A program made the position numbers and the translations under genes. A DNA stretch of 64,000 nucleotides from JAXGTD01 sp040775095 (GTDB lineage Bacteria > Pseudomonadota > Gammaproteobacteria > Chromatiales > Chromatiaceae). How positions within the stretch are numbered: position 1 is the first letter of the stretch; the number at the start of each line of letters is the position of its first letter. Of this stretch, positions 7,807 to 17,833 are shown piece by piece. Location of the stretch: assembly GCA_040775095.1 (NCBI GenBank), contig JAXGTD010000007.1, positions 1 through 64,000 on the forward strand. The letters are read 5' to 3'. The notes beneath the pieces were generated by a model, which searched no databases, was not told the origin of the DNA, and saw only the letters and a list, made by a program, of their open reading frames with translations.

Positions 7807-9096
7807 ATGGTAGACAATCAGAACACCGTCTGTTTCCGCACCCTGCACCTCGATGCGCAGTTGCGTCACACGCTGGCGGCGTATCGTAGCGTCGGCGGCT
7901 ATGTGCAATGGGAGCGGATCCTGAAGGATCGACCCGATCCCTCTGCCCTGATCGACGAGCTGAAGCTGTCGTCCCTGCGTGGCCGCGGCGGTGCTGGCTT
8001 TCCGACGGGCCTGAAGTGGAGCTTCATGCCGCGCCAGGCGCCGGGACAGAAGTACATCGTCTGCAACTCCGATGAGGGTGAGCCGGGCACCTGCAAAGAC
8101 CGCGACATCCTGCGCTTCAATCCCCACCAGTTGATCGAGGGCATGGCCATCGCCGGCTATTGCATCGGCGCGACAGTGGGTTACAACTACATCCGCGGGG
8201 AGTTCTACGAGCCGGCCGCCCGATTCGAAGGCGCGCTCGAAGAGGCCTATGCCGCCGGGTTGTTGGGTAAGGACGTCAGTGGCTCCGGGATCGACTTCGA
8301 CCTCTACAGCCACCTCGGTGCCGGTGCCTACATCTGTGGCGAGGAGACGGCGCTGCTCGAATCGATCGAGGGCAAAAAGGGACAGCCTCGCTACAAGCCC
8401 CCGTTCCCGGCGCAGGCCGGCCTCTATGGGCGGCCCACGACCATCAACAACACCGAGTCATTGGCCTCCGTGCCGGTGATCCTCGAGAAGGGCGGGCACT
8501 GGTTCCTGGATCAGGGCAGGCCCAACAATGGGGGGCCGAAGCTGTTCTCGGTCACGGGCCACGTGAATCATCCGGCGAACTTCGAGGTGCCCCTCGGCAC
8601 CCCGTTTGCCGAGCTGCTTGAGATGGCCGGCGGCGTCAGGGACGGGCGTGCGCTCAAGGCGGTGATCCCGGGCGGGTCCTCGGTCCCCGTGGTGCCGGGC
8701 GAGATCATGTTGCAGACCGACATGGACTATGACTCGATCAGCAAGGCCGGCTCGATGCTCGGCTCCGGCGCCGTCATCGTGATCGCGGAAGGCACCTGCA
8801 TGGTCAAGGTCCTCGCGAATCTGGCCCACTTCTATGCCCACGAGTCCTGCGGTCAGTGCACCCCTTGTCGCGAGGGAACGGGCTGGCTGGCGCGGGTGCT
8901 GCATCGCATCCTGCACGGGCAGGGCCGCGTGGAAGACCTCGATCTGCTCGACAGCGTCGCCGGCCGGATCGGCGGACGAACCATCTGTGCATTGGGCGAT
9001 GCCGCGGCGATGCCGGTGCAGAGCTTCCTGAAGCACTACCGCCACGAGTTCGAGTACCTGATCGAGCACGGCACCCCCATGGTCGCGGCCGCCTGA
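7807..9096 (+). CDS. nuoF: NADH:quinone oxidoreductase subunit F
   Basis: Binds NADH and FMN and carries the 4Fe-4S cluster N3, the electron entry site of complex I. Seen: the glycine-rich GRGGAGFPTGLKW, the FMN/NADH region with CNSDEGEPGTCKDR, and the N3 ligands in ESCGQCTPCREGT with the fourth Cys in RTICALGD. Full length at 429 residues, 18 bases after nuoE. Confidence 0.96.
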   Translation: MVDNQNTVCFRTLHLDAQLRHTLAAYRSVGGYVQWERILKDRPDPSALIDELKLSSLRGRGGAGFPTGLKWSFMPRQAPGQKYIVCNSDEGEPGTCKDRDILRFNPHQLIEGMAIAGYCIGATVGYNYIRGEFYEPAARFEGALEEAYAAGLLGKDVSGSGIDFDLYSHLGAGAYICGEETALLESIEGKKGQPRYKPPFPAQAGLYGRPTTINNTESLASVPVILEKGGHWFLDQGRPNNGGPKLFSVTGHVNHPANFEVPLGTPFAELLEMAGGVRDGRALKAVIPGGSSVPVVPGEIMLQTDMDYDSISKAGSMLGSGAVIVIAEGTCMVKVLANLAHFYAHESCGQCTPCREGTGWLARVLHRILHGQGRVEDLDLLDSVAGRIGGRTICALGDAAAMPVQSFLKHYRHEFEYLIEHGTPMVAAA

Positions 9097-9124
9097 GGCG
9101 CCCAGCAGGAGACGAGACGCCCAG

Positions 9125-11527
9125 ATGTCTACAGAGACCCCGGAAACGCTCAGTATCGAGATCGACGGTCGCGCCTGTGAGGCCGTGCCGGGCGAGATGA
9201 TCATCGCCGTCGCCGATCGCGAGGGCATCGTGATCCCGCGTTTTTGCTATCACGAGAAGCTGTCTATCGCCGCGAACTGTCGCATGTGCCTGGTGGAGGC
9301 GGAGCAGGGCGGTCGCCCCTTCCCAAAACCCGTGCCCGCCTGCGCCACGCCGGTGGGCGCCGGAATGAAGGTCCAGACGCGCTCGCACAAGGCCCTCGAG
9401 GCCCAGCGCGGCACCATGGAATTCCTGCTGATCAATCATCCGCTGGACTGCCCCATCTGTGATCAGGGCGGTGAGTGCGAGCTGCAGGACGTCTCCATGG
9501 GCTACGGCGGCGACATCTCCCGCTTCAGCGAGCGCAAGCGCGTGGTCAAGGATGAGGACCTCGGTCCGCTGATCGCCACCGAGATGACCCGCTGCATCCA
9601 TTGCACCCGTTGCGTACGCTTTGGCGCCGAGATCGCCGGGGTGCGCGAGCTTGGCGCCACCGGGCGAGGCGAGGACATGCGTATCGGGACCTTCGTCGCG
9701 CATACCGTCGCGCACGAGCTATCGGGCAACGTCATCGACCTCTGCCCGGTCGGTGCGCTGACATCCAAGCCCTATCGGTTCAAGGCCCGCGCCTGGGAGC
9801 TGACCTCACGGGATGGGGTCGCACCCCATGACGCGGTCGGCTCCAATCTCCATATCCACGCGCGTGGCGGACGGGTCATGCGCGTGCACCCCCGCGACAA
9901 CGAGTCGGTGAACGAGACCTGGATCTCGGATCGGGATCGGTTCAGCTACCAGGGTCTGAACAGCGGAAAACGGCTCACCGCACCAATGGTGCGGCGTGAT
10001 GACGGCTGGCACGAGATCGAATGGCCGGAGGCCCTGAACATCGCCGCCGCGGGGCTGCGCGGGCTCGCCGAGGCCGGGCAGGCCAATGAGATCGGGTGTC
10101 TGATGGCACCAAACGCAACGCTCGAAGAGCTCTATCTGGCGCAGAAGCTCATGCGCGGGCTCGGCAGCGCCAATATCGACACGCGGTTGCGCAGGCAGGA
10201 CTTCCGCTGCGATGCCGCCGATGCGCCGCGGCCATGGCTTGGCGTGCCGATCGCCGAGCTCGAATCCCAGCAGGCCGTCCTGTTGATCGGCAGCGACATC
10301 CGCCAGGAGCAGCCGCTGCTGGCCCACCGCATTCGCAAGGCCGCGCTCGGCGGCGCGGAGGTGGCATTCATCAATCCCTACCGGCTTGCGCTGACCCATC
10401 GCAGTCGGCAGCTGGTCGCGCCACCCGGCGGCATGCTCAATGAGCTGGCCGCGATCGCCAAGGTCCTCAAGAAGCGCGGCAGCGGGGGCGTCAGGACGCT
10501 GATCAGCGGCTGCGAGCCGAACGACGTCCATCGGGGCCTGGCCGAGACCCTGCAGCAGGCGGGCGATCGCGGCAGCGGCTTGATCCTGCTCGGTGCGCTG
10601 GCCGAGGCAGACCCGAACTACACGCTCCTCCAGGCCCTGGCGTATGCGATCGCCGATGCCACCGGCTGTCGTGTCGGCTTCCTACCCGGAGCCGCCAATA
10701 GCACCGGCAGCGCGCTGGCGGGATCCCAGCCGCACCTGCTGCCCGGCGGCAAGCCCGCCCCCGAATCCGGGCTGAATGCGCTGGCCATGCTGACCGAGCC
10801 GCGCAAGGCCTATCTGCTCTGGGGGCTGGAGCCAGACCTGGACCTGGTCGACCCGGGCGCGGCCATGACGGCCCTGGAGCAGGCGGGCCTGGTGATCGCG
10901 TGCGCCAGCTTCGCCAGCCCCTCCCTGGAGGCGGTCGCGGACCTGCTGCTGCCCATCGCCGGCTTCACCGAAACCGCCGGTACCCTGGTGAACGCCGGGG
11001 GCAGCTGGCAGCGCTTTCAGGGCGTGGTCCCCCCGCCCGGCGATGCCCGGCCCGGCTGGAAGGTGTTGCGCGTGCTCGGCAACCTGCTGGAGCTCGATGG
11101 CTTCGACCAGGACAACGCAAAACAGGTCCACGACGAGCTTCTTGCGCACTGCGCGGGTGTCGAGCACGACAACAAGCGGCGTGCCGCGCAGACGGCCGTT
11201 GCCGAACTGCCCAACGGACGGCTGGTCCGGGTCGGCAATGTGCCGATCTATGCCGTCGACGCGCTGGTGCGAGCGGCCCCCGCGCTACAGGCCACGCCAC
11301 TGGCCGAGGCGTTTGCGGTCCACCTGCACCCGCGCCAGGCCCGGGAGCTGGACCTCGGCCCCGCCGATGAGGTCATGATCCGCCAGGACGGCGGGGCGGC
11401 CCGCGCCCCGGTGGTCCTCGATGACGCCCTGTCGATGGGCTGTGCACGTATCCCGGCAGCGGTGCCAGGCAGCGAATCCCTGGGCGCTCAGATCGGCCCG
11501 ATCACGCTCGAGAAGGCGGAAGACTAA
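9125..11527 (+). CDS. nuoG: NADH:quinone oxidoreductase subunit G
   Basis: Large iron-sulfur subunit of the NADH module (800 residues). The N-terminal 2Fe-2S ferredoxin domain (N1b) has FCYHEKLSIAANCRMC; cluster N5 is in NHPLDCPICDQGGEC with its histidine ligand; N4 is in RCIHCTRC plus a later LCPVGAL. A molybdopterin-oxidoreductase-like domain follows. The extra cluster N7 found in E. coli NuoG is not seen: no matching Cys group appears after about residue 230. The RBS region is GCAGGAGACGAGACGCCCAG just upstream. Confidence 0.94.
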   Translation: MSTETPETLSIEIDGRACEAVPGEMIIAVADREGIVIPRFCYHEKLSIAANCRMCLVEAEQGGRPFPKPVPACATPVGAGMKVQTRSHKALEAQRGTMEFLLINHPLDCPICDQGGECELQDVSMGYGGDISRFSERKRVVKDEDLGPLIATEMTRCIHCTRCVRFGAEIAGVRELGATGRGEDMRIGTFVAHTVAHELSGNVIDLCPVGALTSKPYRFKARAWELTSRDGVAPHDAVGSNLHIHARGGRVMRVHPRDNESVNETWISDRDRFSYQGLNSGKRLTAPMVRRDDGWHEIEWPEALNIAAAGLRGLAEAGQANEIGCLMAPNATLEELYLAQKLMRGLGSANIDTRLRRQDFRCDAADAPRPWLGVPIAELESQQAVLLIGSDIRQEQPLLAHRIRKAALGGAEVAFINPYRLALTHRSRQLVAPPGGMLNELAAIAKVLKKRGSGGVRTLISGCEPNDVHRGLAETLQQAGDRGSGLILLGALAEADPNYTLLQALAYAIADATGCRVGFLPGAANSTGSALAGSQPHLLPGGKPAPESGLNALAMLTEPRKAYLLWGLEPDLDLVDPGAAMTALEQAGLVIACASFASPSLEAVADLLLPIAGFTETAGTLVNAGGSWQRFQGVVPPPGDARPGWKVLRVLGNLLELDGFDQDNAKQVHDELLAHCAGVEHDNKRRAAQTAVAELPNGRLVRVGNVPIYAVDALVRAAPALQATPLAEAFAVHLHPRQARELDLGPADEVMIRQDGGAARAPVVLDDALSMGCARIPAAVPGSESLGAQIGPITLEKAED

Positions 11528-11542
11528 GGTGAAGGTGCAGCC

Positions 11543-12586
11543 ATGATGGACCTCTGGACAGCCCTGCCGGTGCCGGTGCAGGGCATCGTCGCGACCATCG
11601 CGATCGTACTGCCCCTGCTCGGTGTGGTGGCCTACTACACCTACGCCGAGCGCAAGGTCATCGGCTATATGCAGGTGCGCATTGGCCCGAACCGGGTTGG
11701 CTGGCGCGGCCTGCTGCAGCCGATCGCCGATGCGGTGAAACTGCTGGTGAAGGAGATCATCGTGCCGAGCCAGGCCAACAAGGGCCTGTTCCTGCTCGCG
11801 CCTTTGATCGCCATTGCGCCCGCGTTGGCGGCCTGGGCCGTGATCCCCTTCGATGCGGGCCTCGTCCTGGCCGATATCAATGCCGGACTGCTCTACGTGC
11901 TGGCCCTGACATCGCTGGGCGTCTACGGTGTGATCATTGCCGGCTGGGCCTCGAACTCCAAGTACGCCTTCCTTGGGTCGCTGCGCGCGGCGGCACAGAT
12001 CGTGGCCTATGAGATCGCGATGGGCTTTGCGCTGGTGGGGGTGCTGGTTGCGGCCGGCAGTCTGAACCTCAGTGCGATCGTCCTGGCCCAGGACGGAAGC
12101 GTCCTGACCTGGTTCTGGCTCCCGCTGCTGCCGCTGTTCGGCGTCTACTACATCTCTGGCGTGGCCGAGACCAATCGCGCCCCGTTCGACGTCGCCGAAG
12201 GCGAGTCGGAGATCGTCGCCGGTTTCCACGTGGAATATTCTGGCATGGCGTTCGCGGTCTTCTTTCTGGCCGAATACGCCAACATGGTCCTGATTGCGAT
12301 GCTCTCCACGCTGCTGTTCTTCGGCGGCTGGCTCTCGCCATTCCAGGGCATCCCCTTGCTGGAAGAGGCCTTCGCGTGGGTCCCGGGCATGATCTGGCTG
12401 GTGCTCAAGACCTTCTTCTTCATGTTCACCTTCCTCTGGTTGCGGGCAACCTTTCCACGTTACCGCTACGACCAGATCATGCGTCTGGGTTGGAAGGTGT
12501 TCATCCCGATCACGATCGTCTGGATCCTGGTCGTCGCCCTGGGCGTGGTCTTCGAGATCCCGCCCTGGTGGTCGGCGGCGGCCTGA
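11543..12586 (+). CDS. nuoH: NADH:quinone oxidoreductase subunit H
   Basis: Membrane subunit that, with NuoB and NuoD, forms the quinone entry channel. The 347 residues have about eight hydrophobic segments and the signatures YAERKVIGYMQVRIGPNR and ETNRAPFDVAEGESE. The start is ATG at 11543, shortly after GGTGAAGG. Confidence 0.95.
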   Translation: MMDLWTALPVPVQGIVATIAIVLPLLGVVAYYTYAERKVIGYMQVRIGPNRVGWRGLLQPIADAVKLLVKEIIVPSQANKGLFLLAPLIAIAPALAAWAVIPFDAGLVLADINAGLLYVLALTSLGVYGVIIAGWASNSKYAFLGSLRAAAQIVAYEIAMGFALVGVLVAAGSLNLSAIVLAQDGSVLTWFWLPLLPLFGVYYISGVAETNRAPFDVAEGESEIVAGFHVEYSGMAFAVFFLAEYANMVLIAMLSTLLFFGGWLSPFQGIPLLEEAFAWVPGMIWLVLKTFFFMFTFLWLRATFPRYRYDQIMRLGWKVFIPITIVWILVVALGVVFEIPPWWSAAA

Positions 12587-12610
12587 CGGGAGGCTCGAAG
12601 GATTACCCTC

Positions 12611-13102
12611 ATGCTCGAAACCACCCGTAACTATCTGAACAGCCTGCTGCTCGCCGAACTGTTCAAGGGCCTGCGTCTGACCGGGACCTATCTGTTTCGG
12701 CGCAAGTTCACGGTGCAGTACCCCGAGGAGAAGGCGCCGATCTCGCCGCGCTTCCGCGGCCTGCACGCGTTGAGGCGCTATCCGAACGGTGAGGAGCGAT
12801 GCATTGCCTGTAAGCTCTGTGAGGCCACCTGCCCGGCGCTGGCGATCACCATCGAGGCCGAGCCCCGCGAGGATGGCTCACGCCGGACCACGCGCTACGA
12901 GATCGACCTGTTCAAGTGTATCTACTGCGGGTTCTGCGAGGAGTCCTGCCCAGTGGACTCGATCGTCGAGACCGGTGTCTACGAGTATCACTTTGAGAAT
13001 CGTGGCGAGAACATCATGACCAAGGACCAGTTGCTTGCCATCGGTGACAAGTACGAGGCGGACATCGCCGCGGCGCGGGCAGCCGATTCGCCCTATCGGT
13101 AA
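12611..13102 (+). CDS. nuoI: NADH:quinone oxidoreductase subunit I
   Basis: Ferredoxin-like subunit carrying clusters N6a and N6b. Two 4Fe-4S motifs are intact: CIACKLCEATCP and CIYCGFCEESCP. At 163 residues it has the normal length. It is followed by a 157-base gap, the longest spacing inside the nuo cluster, which holds a long inverted repeat. Confidence 0.95.
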   Translation: MLETTRNYLNSLLLAELFKGLRLTGTYLFRRKFTVQYPEEKAPISPRFRGLHALRRYPNGEERCIACKLCEATCPALAITIEAEPREDGSRRTTRYEIDLFKCIYCGFCEESCPVDSIVETGVYEYHFENRGENIMTKDQLLAIGDKYEADIAAARAADSPYR

Positions 13103-13123
13103 GAACGCGTCGCTGGTCTCGAC

Positions 13124-13181
13124 TGGCGATCGGCCCGGGACCGTTCCCATGTATGGTCAACGCGGGTAAAGCCGATCGCCA
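13124..13181 (+). other. Long inverted repeat (stem-loop) between nuoI and nuoJ
   Basis: TGGCGATCGGC at 13124-13134 is perfectly complementary to GCCGATCGCCA at 13171-13181, with a 36-base interior that can pair further (GGACC with GGTC). No T-run follows, so it does not look like a terminator. It could affect transcript processing or relative expression of nuoJ-N; this is inference. Confidence 0.5.
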
Positions 13182-13259
13182 TTGATTGCCGGCCACCAGG
13201 CGGGGGTCGGCGTAGCTCCGAAAGCCACGCGCAATTAGCCACTCTTCCCAGGAACAGCT

Positions 13260-13928
13260 ATGGGATTCGAAAGCCTTCTTTTTTACCTCTTCGGCGCGAT
13301 AACCGTATTCGCCGCGGGGATGGTGGTCACCCGCCGGAACCCCGTGCACGCGGTGCTGTATCTGGTGCTGGCGTTCGTCAGCAGTGCCGCGCTCTGGCTG
13401 CTGTTGGAGGCGGAATTTCTCGGCATCGTTCTGGTGCTGGTCTATGTGGGCGCGGTCATGGTGCTGTTCCTGTTCGTTGTCATGATGCTGGACGTGGAGG
13501 TGGCGGCGCTGCGTGCCCAGTTCATCCGCTATGCCCCGCTCGGACTGCTGATTGCCGGCGTTATGGTGGTGAACCTGTTCCTGGTCCTCGGTCCGGACAA
13601 CTTCGGGCCGCAGCTATTCGGCAAACCGGTCCCGCAACCCGCCGGCTACAGCAACACCGAGGTGCTCGGGCGCGAGCTCTATACGACCTACCTCTATCAG
13701 TTCGAGATCGCTGCCGTTGTGCTGTTGGTCGCGATCGTTGCGGCCATCCGGCTGACATTGCGACATCGTCCAGAAACGAAGTTCCAGGATCCCGCGAGCC
13801 AGGTGCGGGTGCGAAAGGGGCCGGATCGCATCCGGGTGGTATCGATGCCATCGGAGAAGACGCCGCTGCCGCCGGTCCCCGCTGCCGCGACGACGGAATC
13901 CGAGGCCGACAAGGGGGAAGCCGCATGA
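13260..13928 (+). CDS. nuoJ: NADH:quinone oxidoreductase subunit J
   Basis: Membrane-arm subunit of complex I. The 222 residues give five hydrophobic segments in the first about 170 residues, including the conserved LYVGAVMVLFLFVVMML helix that contains the pi-bulge in known structures. The last about 50 residues are a charged, Pro/Glu-rich cytoplasmic tail. It overlaps nuoK by four bases (ATGA). Confidence 0.93.
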   Translation: MGFESLLFYLFGAITVFAAGMVVTRRNPVHAVLYLVLAFVSSAALWLLLEAEFLGIVLVLVYVGAVMVLFLFVVMMLDVEVAALRAQFIRYAPLGLLIAGVMVVNLFLVLGPDNFGPQLFGKPVPQPAGYSNTEVLGRELYTTYLYQFEIAAVVLLVAIVAAIRLTLRHRPETKFQDPASQVRVRKGPDRIRVVSMPSEKTPLPPVPAAATTESEADKGEAA

Positions 13929-14230
13929 TCGCGTTGTCCGACTACCTGCTGCTCGGTGGGGCGCTGTTCTCGATCGCCGTCGCCGGCATCTTCCTGAACC
14001 GCAAGAATGTGATCATCCTGCTGATGTGCATCGAGTTGATGCTGCTGGCGGTGAACATGAACTTCGTCGCGTTCTCGCACTTCCTCGGCGACACGGCGGG
14101 GCAGATCTTTGTCTTCTTTATCCTGACCGTCGCCGCTGCGGAGGCGGCGATCGGCCTGGCGATCCTCGTGGTGCTGTTCCGCAGTCGGCAGACCATCAAC
14201 GTCGATGACCTGGACATGCTCAAGGGCTGA
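13925..14230 (+). CDS. nuoK: NADH:quinone oxidoreductase subunit K
   Basis: Smallest antiporter-like subunit (MrpC homologue) of the membrane arm. The 101 residues form three transmembrane helices with the two buried glutamates of the family, in LMCIELMLLAVN and AAAEAAIGLA. Start codon overlaps the nuoJ stop. Confidence 0.95.
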   Translation: MIALSDYLLLGGALFSIAVAGIFLNRKNVIILLMCIELMLLAVNMNFVAFSHFLGDTAGQIFVFFILTVAAAEAAIGLAILVVLFRSRQTINVDDLDMLKG

Positions 14231-14236
14231 AATCGG

Positions 14237-16243
14237 ATGGAAAACATCTACCTGACCATCGTCCTCGCGCCCCTGGCCGGTGCCATCATCGCGGGCTTCT
14301 TTGGCGGACGCATCGGGCGCGCCGGCGCGCATTGGGCCACGATTATCGGTGTCGGCATCTCTGCCGGACTGTCGCTCTGGGTGCTCTCGCGCTTCATCTG
14401 GCACGATCTGCCCGTGTTCGACGACACCGTTTACACCTGGATGGTGTCGGATGGCATCCGCTTCGAGATCGGTTTCCTGGTCGACAAGCTCACCGCGCTG
14501 ATGATGGCCACCGTGACCTTCGTGTCGCTGACAGTGCACATCTACACCATCGGCTATATGGCCGATGACGAGCACAACTGGCCCCACGGCTCGCTGGCCG
14601 GGAAGAACAGCTATCAACGCTTCTTCAGCTATATCTCGCTGTTTACCTTCTCGATGCTGATGCTGGTGATGTCGAACAACTTTCTCCAGCTCTTCTTTGG
14701 CTGGGAGGCCGTGGGTCTGGTTTCCTACCTGCTGATCGGCTTCTGGGCGACCCGCGATTCGGCGACCTTCGCCAACCTCAAGGCATTTCTCGTCAACCGC
14801 GTCGGCGATTTCGGCTTCATCCTGGGTATTGCCGCGATCGGCATGTATTTCGGCTCGATGCGCTACGCCGAGGTGTTCGCCGCCGCGCCCGGCCTCGCCG
14901 ATACCCAGATCGCGGTGTTCGGCGGCGTATCACTGATGACGCTGATCTGCATCCTGCTGTTCATCGGTGCGATGGGCAAGTCGGCACAGGTGCCACTGCA
15001 TGTGTGGCTGCCAGACTCGATGGAGGGCCCGACACCGATCTCGGCCCTGATCCATGCCGCGACCATGGTGACCGCCGGCATCTTCATGGTGGCCCGGATG
15101 TCGCCGCTGTATGAATTGTCCGAGACGGCGCTGTCATTCGTGCTGATCATCGGCGCGACGACGGCCTTTTTCATGGGGCTGGTCGGTCTGGTGCAAAACG
15201 ACATCAAGCGTGTCGTCGCCTACTCGACGCTCTCGCAGCTCGGGTACATGGTCACCGCGCTCGGTGCGTCGGCCTATGCCGCGGGTATCTTCCATCTGAT
15301 GACCCATGCCTTCTTCAAGGCCCTGCTGTTCCTCGCCGCGGGTTCGGTGATCATTGCGATGCATCACGATCAGGACATCCGCAACATGGGAGGGCTGCGC
15401 AAGTACATGCCCATCACCTGGATCACCGCGCTGATCGGATCGCTGGCCCTGATCGGCTTTCCCGGCTTTTCCGGCTTCTTCTCGAAAGACGCGATCATCG
15501 AGGCCGTAGGCGACGCCCACCTCTATGGCGCGGGCTACGCCTGGGTCCTGCTGACCATCAGCGTGCTGGTGACGGCGCTCTACAGCTTCCGGATGTACTA
15601 CCTGGTCTTCCACGGCACACCGCGCATGGACGAGCACACCCGCCACCACCTCCACGAGACCCCCTGGGTCGTCACGCTCCCGTTGGTCTTGCTCGCGATC
15701 CCGTCGGTGGTCATCGGCTGGTATGCCATCGAGCCGCTGCTGGTCAATAACTGGTTCAATTCCGGGGACTGGCATCCCATCGTCGTCCACCCCGATCACG
15801 ACACCCTGCATCATCTGGCCGCGCACTGGCACGGGCAGCTGGCCTTCATCGAGCATGGCATGCTGGCCCTGCCGTTCTGGCTGGCCATGGCAGGGCTGGG
15901 ACTGGCGACGACCGTATGGCTGTTCTGGTTCAGAAAGAACCCGAACATCGACGTCGAGCTGCAGCGCAAGGGCGGCCCGGTCACACGTGCGCTGCAGGAC
16001 AAGTACGGCTTTGACGACTTCAACCAGCGGGTGTTTGCCGGGGGTGGTCGGGGTCTTGGCTCATTCCTCTGGAATACCGGTGACCGTGGTCTGATCGACG
16101 GGGCCGTCGTGAACGGCTCCGCGAGGGCGGTCGGTTGGCTGGCCGGTCGCGTGCGATTCCTGCAGACCGGCTACCTCTATCACTATGCGATCGCGATGAT
16201 CATCGGCCTGGTTGCGCTGTTGACGTGGTTCGTGGCGCTCTAA
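14237..16243 (+). CDS. nuoL: NADH:quinone oxidoreductase subunit L
   Basis: Distal proton-pumping subunit of complex I, related to Mrp antiporters. The 668 residues include the proton-antiporter core with FFGWEAVGLVSYLLIGFW and the LPDSMEGPTPISALIHAAT helix, plus the long C-terminal lateral helix region. A His-rich stretch occurs near 15790-15840 (HPDHDTLHHLAAHWHG), in the loop before the last helices. Confidence 0.95.
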   Translation: MENIYLTIVLAPLAGAIIAGFFGGRIGRAGAHWATIIGVGISAGLSLWVLSRFIWHDLPVFDDTVYTWMVSDGIRFEIGFLVDKLTALMMATVTFVSLTVHIYTIGYMADDEHNWPHGSLAGKNSYQRFFSYISLFTFSMLMLVMSNNFLQLFFGWEAVGLVSYLLIGFWATRDSATFANLKAFLVNRVGDFGFILGIAAIGMYFGSMRYAEVFAAAPGLADTQIAVFGGVSLMTLICILLFIGAMGKSAQVPLHVWLPDSMEGPTPISALIHAATMVTAGIFMVARMSPLYELSETALSFVLIIGATTAFFMGLVGLVQNDIKRVVAYSTLSQLGYMVTALGASAYAAGIFHLMTHAFFKALLFLAAGSVIIAMHHDQDIRNMGGLRKYMPITWITALIGSLALIGFPGFSGFFSKDAIIEAVGDAHLYGAGYAWVLLTISVLVTALYSFRMYYLVFHGTPRMDEHTRHHLHETPWVVTLPLVLLAIPSVVIGWYAIEPLLVNNWFNSGDWHPIVVHPDHDTLHHLAAHWHGQLAFIEHGMLALPFWLAMAGLGLATTVWLFWFRKNPNIDVELQRKGGPVTRALQDKYGFDDFNQRVFAGGGRGLGSFLWNTGDRGLIDGAVVNGSARAVGWLAGRVRFLQTGYLYHYAIAMIIGLVALLTWFVAL

Positions 16244-16264
16244 CGCAGACGGAGAAGGACGGGC

Positions 16265-17821
16265 ATGCTTGCTGAATTCCCCTGGCTGACGCTGGTCATC
16301 TGGCTGCCGATCGTCGGCGGTGTCATGGTCATCGCCAGCGGCGACAAGGCCCCGGAGCTGACCAAGTGGTTGGCGCTGTTGGTATCGCTGCTGACCTTCC
16401 TCGCGAGTCTGCCGCTGTGGTTCGGCTTCGACGCGGCCATGGCGCAGATGCAGTTCGTCGAACGGGCGCTGTGGATCCCGTCGTTCGATGTCTACTACCA
16501 CCTCGGTATCGACGGCATCTCGATGCCGCTGATCCTGCTGACGACCTTTATCACGATCTTTGTGCTCATCGCCGGTTGGGACGTCATCACCTATAAGCCA
16601 TCGCAATACATGGCCGCCTTCCTGATCATGGAAGGGGTCATGGTCGGCGTGTTCTCGGCGCTGGACGCGATCCTGTTCTACGTGTTCTGGGAGGCGATGC
16701 TGATCCCGATGTTCATCATCATCGGGATCTGGGGCGGGCCAAACCGGGTCTACGCGACCATCAAGTTCTTTCTGTACACGTTCTTCGGGTCGGTGTTCAT
16801 GCTGGTCGCGCTGATCTATCTGTACTTCCAGTCCGACAGCTTCAGCATCCTCGACTATCAGACGCTGCCGATCGACATGACCGCGCAGACGCTGATCTTC
16901 ATCGCGTTCCTCCTGGCATTTGCGGTCAAGGTGCCGATGTTCCCCGTGCACACATGGCTGCCCGATGCCCACGTCGAGGCGCCGACTGGCGGCTCGGTGA
17001 TCCTCGCCGCGATCATGCTGAAGATCGGCGGCTATGGGTTCCTGCGCTTCAGTCTGCCCATCACCCCGGACGCGAGCGCGGAGCTCGGCCCGCTGATGAT
17101 CGCGCTCTCGCTGATCGCGGTGATCTATATCGGCTTCGTCGCGCTCGTGCAGCAGGACATGAAGAAGCTGATCGCCTACTCCTCGATAGCGCACATGGGT
17201 TTCGTCACCCTGGGGTTCTTCGTCATCTTTTCCATCTTCCAGAGGCCCGAGGCGACCGGCGGCGCGGTGATGGGCATCGAGGGCGGCATGGTGCAGATGA
17301 TCTCCCACGGGTTCATCTCCGGGGCGTTGTTCCTCTGCGTCGGCGTGCTCTACGACCGAATGCATTCCCGCCAGATCGCCGACTATGGCGGTGTGCTCAA
17401 TACCATGCCCTGGTTTGGCGCCTTCGTCGTCTTCTTCGCGATGGCCAACGCGGGCCTGCCGGGCACCTCGGGTTTCGTCGGCGAGCTCATGGTCATCCTG
17501 GCGGCGTTCCGCGCCGACTTCTGGTTCTCCTTTCTGGCGGCAACGACGCTGGTGCTGGCCGCGGCCTTCACCCTCTGGATGGTCAAGCGCGTGATCTTCG
17601 GCGAGGTCAAGAACGACAACGTGGCCCAGCTCAAAGACCTGAATGGACGCGAGGCGCTGAATCTCGGGGTGCTCGCGGCGGCGGTGCTCGGGATCGGTCT
17701 CTGGCCCGCCCCGCTGGTCGAGGTCATGGAGCCGACGATCGCGCATCTGGTCGAGCAGGTTCAGCAAAGCAAGATCCCGGACATCGCGGTGCTCGCGCCG
17801 GTCGCCAGCCTTCAGCCCTGA
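16265..17821 (+). CDS. nuoM: NADH:quinone oxidoreductase subunit M
   Basis: Second antiporter-like pump of the membrane arm, 518 residues. Family hallmarks are FYVFWEAMLIPMFIIIG (with the key Glu), FAVKVPMFPVHTWLPDAH and IAYSSIAHMGF. It lies between nuoL and nuoN with short spacers (21 and 12 bases). Confidence 0.95.
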   Translation: MLAEFPWLTLVIWLPIVGGVMVIASGDKAPELTKWLALLVSLLTFLASLPLWFGFDAAMAQMQFVERALWIPSFDVYYHLGIDGISMPLILLTTFITIFVLIAGWDVITYKPSQYMAAFLIMEGVMVGVFSALDAILFYVFWEAMLIPMFIIIGIWGGPNRVYATIKFFLYTFFGSVFMLVALIYLYFQSDSFSILDYQTLPIDMTAQTLIFIAFLLAFAVKVPMFPVHTWLPDAHVEAPTGGSVILAAIMLKIGGYGFLRFSLPITPDASAELGPLMIALSLIAVIYIGFVALVQQDMKKLIAYSSIAHMGFVTLGFFVIFSIFQRPEATGGAVMGIEGGMVQMISHGFISGALFLCVGVLYDRMHSRQIADYGGVLNTMPWFGAFVVFFAMANAGLPGTSGFVGELMVILAAFRADFWFSFLAATTLVLAAAFTLWMVKRVIFGEVKNDNVAQLKDLNGREALNLGVLAAAVLGIGLWPAPLVEVMEPTIAHLVEQVQQSKIPDIAVLAPVASLQP

Positions 17822-17833
17822 CGGAATACGCCC

